Source: Anaerobutyricum hallii (GTDB taxonomy: Bacteria; Bacillota; Clostridia; Lachnospirales; Lachnospiraceae). Taken from it: a stretch of DNA of 64,000 bases. The position numbers were made by a program, and so were the translations under genes. Position 1 is the stretch's first letter. Every line of letters starts with the position of its first letter. Location: the NCBI RefSeq assembly GCF_900209925.1, contig NZ_LT907978.1:666001-730000 (forward strand), given 5' to 3'. The notes beneath the pieces are model-generated. The model was not told where the DNA came from and did no database searches. It saw nothing but the letters and a program-made list of their open reading frames with translations. Positions 61,305 to 64,000 of this stretch are shown here, piece after piece.

Positions 61305-62378
61305 ATGAAAAATAAATTAGTTGAATTGGTGAATATTTCAAAATCTTTTGGTTCGACCAAAGTATTAGATGAGTTGTGTTTAGAGGTAAAGGAAAATGAA
61401 TTCCTTACTTTACTTGGACCGTCAGGTTGTGGAAAGACAACAACATTACGGATTATCGGTGGGTTTGAGAGACCGGACAGTGGAAAGGTACTGTTTGATG
61501 GAACAGATATTACGAACGTTCCGGCAAATAAAAGAAACTTAAATACGGTGTTTCAGAAATACGCATTGTTTGGTCATATGACAATTGAAGAAAATATTGC
61601 CTTTGGATTAAAAATTAAAAATAAATCGGATGTGTATATTAAAGATAAGATTAAGTATGCGTTAAAGCTTGTAAATCTGGAAGGGTTTGAGAAGAGAAAA
61701 CCAACTTCATTAAGTGGTGGTCAGCAGCAGCGAATTGCAATTGCAAGAGCGATTGTAAATGAACCGAAAGTTCTTTTATTAGATGAACCGTTAGGTGCAC
61801 TTGATTTAAAGCTGCGTCAGGATATGCAGTATGAGTTAATGCGTTTAAAAGAAGAGCTGGGAATTACATTTATTTATATTACACATGATCAGGAAGAAGC
61901 GCTTACGATGTCAGATAAGATCATCGTTATGAATAAGGGATATATCCAACAGATGGGAACACCAGAAGATATTTATAATGAGCCGGAAAATGCCTTTGTA
62001 GCAGATTTTATCGGTGACAGCAACATTATTGATGGAATTATGTTAGAAGATCGTCTCGTGGAGATTCTTGGAACGAAGTTTCCATGCGTGGATGAAGGAT
62101 TTGGAAAAAATCGTCCTGTCGATGTCGTAATTCGTCCAGAGGATGTTGTTCTTAAAGGAGAAGGAGAAGGAATCATTGACGGAATTGTAACTTCTCTTAT
62201 TTTCAAAGGTGTGCATTATGAGATGGAAGTAGAGGCGAACGGATATGAATGGCTTGTTCACAGTACAAATTGTTATCCGGTAGGTTCTAGAGTCAGTATT
62301 TCTGTAATTCCGTTTAATATTCAGATCATGCATAAGCCGGAATCAGAAGATGAAAAGGCGGTGGTAGTGGATGAGTAG
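61305..62378 (+). CDS. potA: Spermidine/putrescine ABC transporter ATPase
   Basis: This 357-residue intact importer ATPase has Walker [13 protein letters not shown] (about residue 40), signature [14 protein letters not shown], Walker [13 protein letters not shown], switch His THDQEEAL, then a TOBE domain ([10 protein letters not shown], about 270-350). The ATG at 61305 follows GAGGAACAGGG; the open frame to 61218 overlaps the regulator. It contrasts sharply with the disabled homologue at 8003. It overlaps potB by 8 bases. Confidence 0.95.
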   Translation: MKNKLVELVNISKSFGSTKVLDELCLEVKENEFLTLLGPSGCGKTTTLRIIGGFERPDSGKVLFDGTDITNVPANKRNLNTVFQKYALFGHMTIEENIAFGLKIKNKSDVYIKDKIKYALKLVNLEGFEKRKPTSLSGGQQQRIAIARAIVNEPKVLLLDEPLGALDLKLRQDMQYELMRLKEELGITFIYITHDQEEALTMSDKIIVMNKGYIQQMGTPEDIYNEPENAFVADFIGDSNIIDGIMLEDRLVEILGTKFPCVDEGFGKNRPVDVVIRPEDVVLKGEGEGIIDGIVTSLIFKGVHYEMEVEANGYEWLVHSTNCYPVGSRVSISVIPFNIQIMHKPESEDEKAVVVDE

Positions 62379-63186
62379 AAAGGTTCTTACATCTCCGTAT
62401 ATTGTCTGGGGAGCAGCATTTATTATTTTGCCATTATTTATGGTGATATACTATGGGTGTACAGGAAGTGACGGAAGTTTTACGCTATCCAATATTACAG
62501 CAATGGCAGATCCGGTTCATTACAAAGCATTCTGGAATTCTGTCTGGATTGCGATGGCAAGTACAATGATCTGTCTGGTGATATCTTACCCTTTAGCATA
62601 TATTTTAAGTAAAGGAAAGCACAGAGGTTCTGGTGTTGTTATTATGCTTTTTGTTTTGCCGATGTGGATCAACTTTCTTCTTCGTGTTCTGGCATTACAG
62701 GTTATTTTATCAAAAACAGGAATTTTAAATGCAATCCTTGGCTTTTTCGGACTACCTTTGCAGAAGTTAATGTATACGAAAGGAGCCGTACTGATTGGAA
62801 TGGTTTATGATTATATTCCATTTATGATTTTGCCAATCTATAATGCGCTTTGTAAAATTGATAAAGATGTAATTGAGGCAGCGCATGATTTAGGAGCCAG
62901 CGCCAGAGTAACATTTCAGAAAATAATAATCCCATTGTCCTTGCCGGGAATTATCAGCGGAATTATTATGGTATTTATTCCAAGTATTTCTGAATTTGTT
63001 GTGGCAGATATTTTAGGAGGCTCAAAAGTACTTCTTTTTGGAAATGTCATTGACCAGGAATTTGATGTGGCAAATAACTGGAATTTAGGATCTGGTCTGT
63101 CTATCGTACTTATGATATTTATTTTCATCAGTATGGCGATCATGAATCGGAATGCATCAGAGGAAGGAGATAGTATGATATGGTAA
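62371..63186 (+). CDS. potB: Spermidine/putrescine ABC transporter permease PotB
   Basis: This 271-residue permease has six membrane segments and the BPD_transp_1 EAA loop [32 protein letters not shown], which contacts PotA. It overlaps potA and potC, giving one translationally coupled operon. Confidence 0.94.
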   Translation: MSRKVLTSPYIVWGAAFIILPLFMVIYYGCTGSDGSFTLSNITAMADPVHYKAFWNSVWIAMASTMICLVISYPLAYILSKGKHRGSGVVIMLFVLPMWINFLLRVLALQVILSKTGILNAILGFFGLPLQKLMYTKGAVLIGMVYDYIPFMILPIYNALCKIDKDVIEAAHDLGASARVTFQKIIIPLSLPGIISGIIMVFIPSISEFVVADILGGSKVLLFGNVIDQEFDVANNWNLGSGLSIVLMIFIFISMAIMNRNASEEGDSMIW

Positions 63187-63980
63187 AAGTAAAAAGTTTT
63201 ATTGAAAAGTTTTACGTGGCATTCATAGGTTTCCTTCTCTATGCACCATTACTTGTACTTTTTGTATGTTCCTTTAATGATTCAAAAGCAAGAACAATAT
63301 GGGGAGGGTTTACTCTTCACTGGTACACAGACTTATTTCAGAATGAGGAAGTACTTTCAGCAGTAAGAACATCGCTGCTGCTTACGACACTTGCAGCGTT
63401 GATCGCAACATTAATTGGGACACTTGCCTGTATTGGAATGACAGCAATGAAGTTACGATTTCAAAAGGTAATGGAAGGACTTGCGAATATCCCGTTATTA
63501 AATGCAGATATTGTAACAGGTGTGGCTATCATGCTTTTGTTTGTGCATTTCATGTCATTAGGATTTACCTCCATGTTGATAGCTCATGTAACGCTGGGGC
63601 TGCCTTATATTATTTTGAATGTTATGCCGAGATTTCAGCAGCTTGATAAAAATGTATACGAGGCAGCGCAGGATTTAGGGGCATCTGCAGTATATGCCTT
63701 TGTCAAAGTTGTCCTGCCGGAAATTATCCCGGGAATTGTCTCAGGATTTTTCTTTGCTTTTACCGTATCGATGGATGACTTTGTTGTAACTTATTTTACA
63801 AAAGGGGCAGGAATCAATACAATTTCTACAATGCTTTATCAGCAGCTTCGAAGAGGAATCAATCCACAGATGTATGCACTTTCGACCCTTTTATTTTTGA
63901 CGATTCTTATTTTACTCGGACTCATTAACCATATGTCCGCAACAAAACAAAAAAAAGCAGACAGGAGGGAAGAACGATGA
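63180..63980 (+). CDS. potC: Spermidine/putrescine ABC transporter permease PotC
   Basis: This 266-residue second permease has an N-terminal membrane segment, FNDSKARTIWGGFTLHWY typical of PotC, and the EAA loop NVYEAAQDLGASAVYAFVKVVLPEIIPGIVSG. Its TGA overlaps the next ATG. Confidence 0.95.
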   Translation: MVKVKSFIEKFYVAFIGFLLYAPLLVLFVCSFNDSKARTIWGGFTLHWYTDLFQNEEVLSAVRTSLLLTTLAALIATLIGTLACIGMTAMKLRFQKVMEGLANIPLLNADIVTGVAIMLLFVHFMSLGFTSMLIAHVTLGLPYIILNVMPRFQQLDKNVYEAAQDLGASAVYAFVKVVLPEIIPGIVSGFFFAFTVSMDDFVVTYFTKGAGINTISTMLYQQLRRGINPQMYALSTLLFLTILILLGLINHMSATKQKKADRREER

Positions 63981-64000
63981 ATATACTGGAAAAATATTAT
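63977..64000 (+). CDS. potD: Start of the polyamine-binding protein gene potD (cut by window end)
   Basis: ATG 63977 after AGGAGGGA begins MNILEKYY and runs off the window. Only eight codons are visible; the identity rests on operon order (potABC followed by potD). Confidence 0.55.

Noticed and set aside
1-64000. tRNA, rRNA, prophage or replication origin
   Set aside because: No cloverleaf-forming, rRNA-like or phage-gene sequences, and no DnaA-box cluster, were recognised on reading.

Overview
The window reads as chromosome from a low-GC, spore-forming, Gram-positive anaerobe of the Clostridia, most likely family Lachnospiraceae. The evidence is the sporulation set (spoIVA, spoIIGA, sigE, sigG, a SpoVD-like PBP), the Firmicutes-type remA-gmk-rpoZ-priA-def-fmt-rsmB-rlmN-prpC-prkC-rsgA-thiN block, a MurE with the meso-diaminopimelate motif DNPR, and A/T-rich housekeeping promoters with near-consensus -35/-10 boxes. 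The genus is not determined here. No rRNA, tRNA, CRISPR array, prophage or insertion sequence was recognised.

Layout. 1-966: end of a nitrogenase-component-1-like gene, followed by a cluster of long palindromes. 1.6-5 kb: cytidylate-kinase-like protein, aminopeptidase P, SDR reductase. 5-10 kb: three successive genes whose products resemble LCP transferase, WecG/TagA glycosyltransferase and MsmK-type ABC ATPase but lack key catalytic residues, then a PucR/CdaR-type regulator. 10-22.7 kb: CtpA protease, DUF5721, M18 aminopeptidase, SpoIVA, a small alarmone synthetase, rRNA methyltransferase and pseudouridine synthases, YgiQ radical SAM protein, RecU. 22.7-37.8 kb: the conserved translation, cell-wall and Ser/Thr-kinase operon, with murE and a VanZ-like gene between rpoZ and priA. 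37.9-43 kb: LRR surface protein, ychF, lgt, and an ABC-2 polysaccharide exporter pair. 43.2-57.7 kb: the division and cell-wall cluster (rsmH-ftsL-two PBPs-mraY-murD-ftsW-ftsQ-ftsZ) running into spoIIGA-sigE, with sigG facing it. 57.9-64 kb: CinA-N protein, SstT, a palindrome array, then an XRE-cupin regulator and potABCD (potD cut by the window end).

How the genes work together. The centre of the window couples translation (formylation and deformylation, rRNA modification, RsgA), precursor synthesis (MurE, MurD, MraY), septal peptidoglycan synthesis (FtsL, PBPs, FtsW, FtsQ, FtsZ) and PASTA-kinase signalling (PrkC/PrpC). It leads directly into the mother-cell and forespore sigma factors. The polyamine transporter sits behind its own likely regulator.

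Most unusual content. (1) A family of long, nested palindromes (about 75-235 bp) in gene borders. Arm sequences differ from copy to copy, but the inner hairpin core is conserved and many copies have an asymmetric ACG-bearing end. (2) A second, short palindrome family with ATGTACTC/GAGTACAT ends, mostly in 5' leaders. (3) The run of degenerate-enzyme genes at 5.2-8.7 kb. (4) A frameshift at an A7 run in spoIIGA. (5) A perfect terminator-like hairpin inside the 5' end of the VanZ-like gene.
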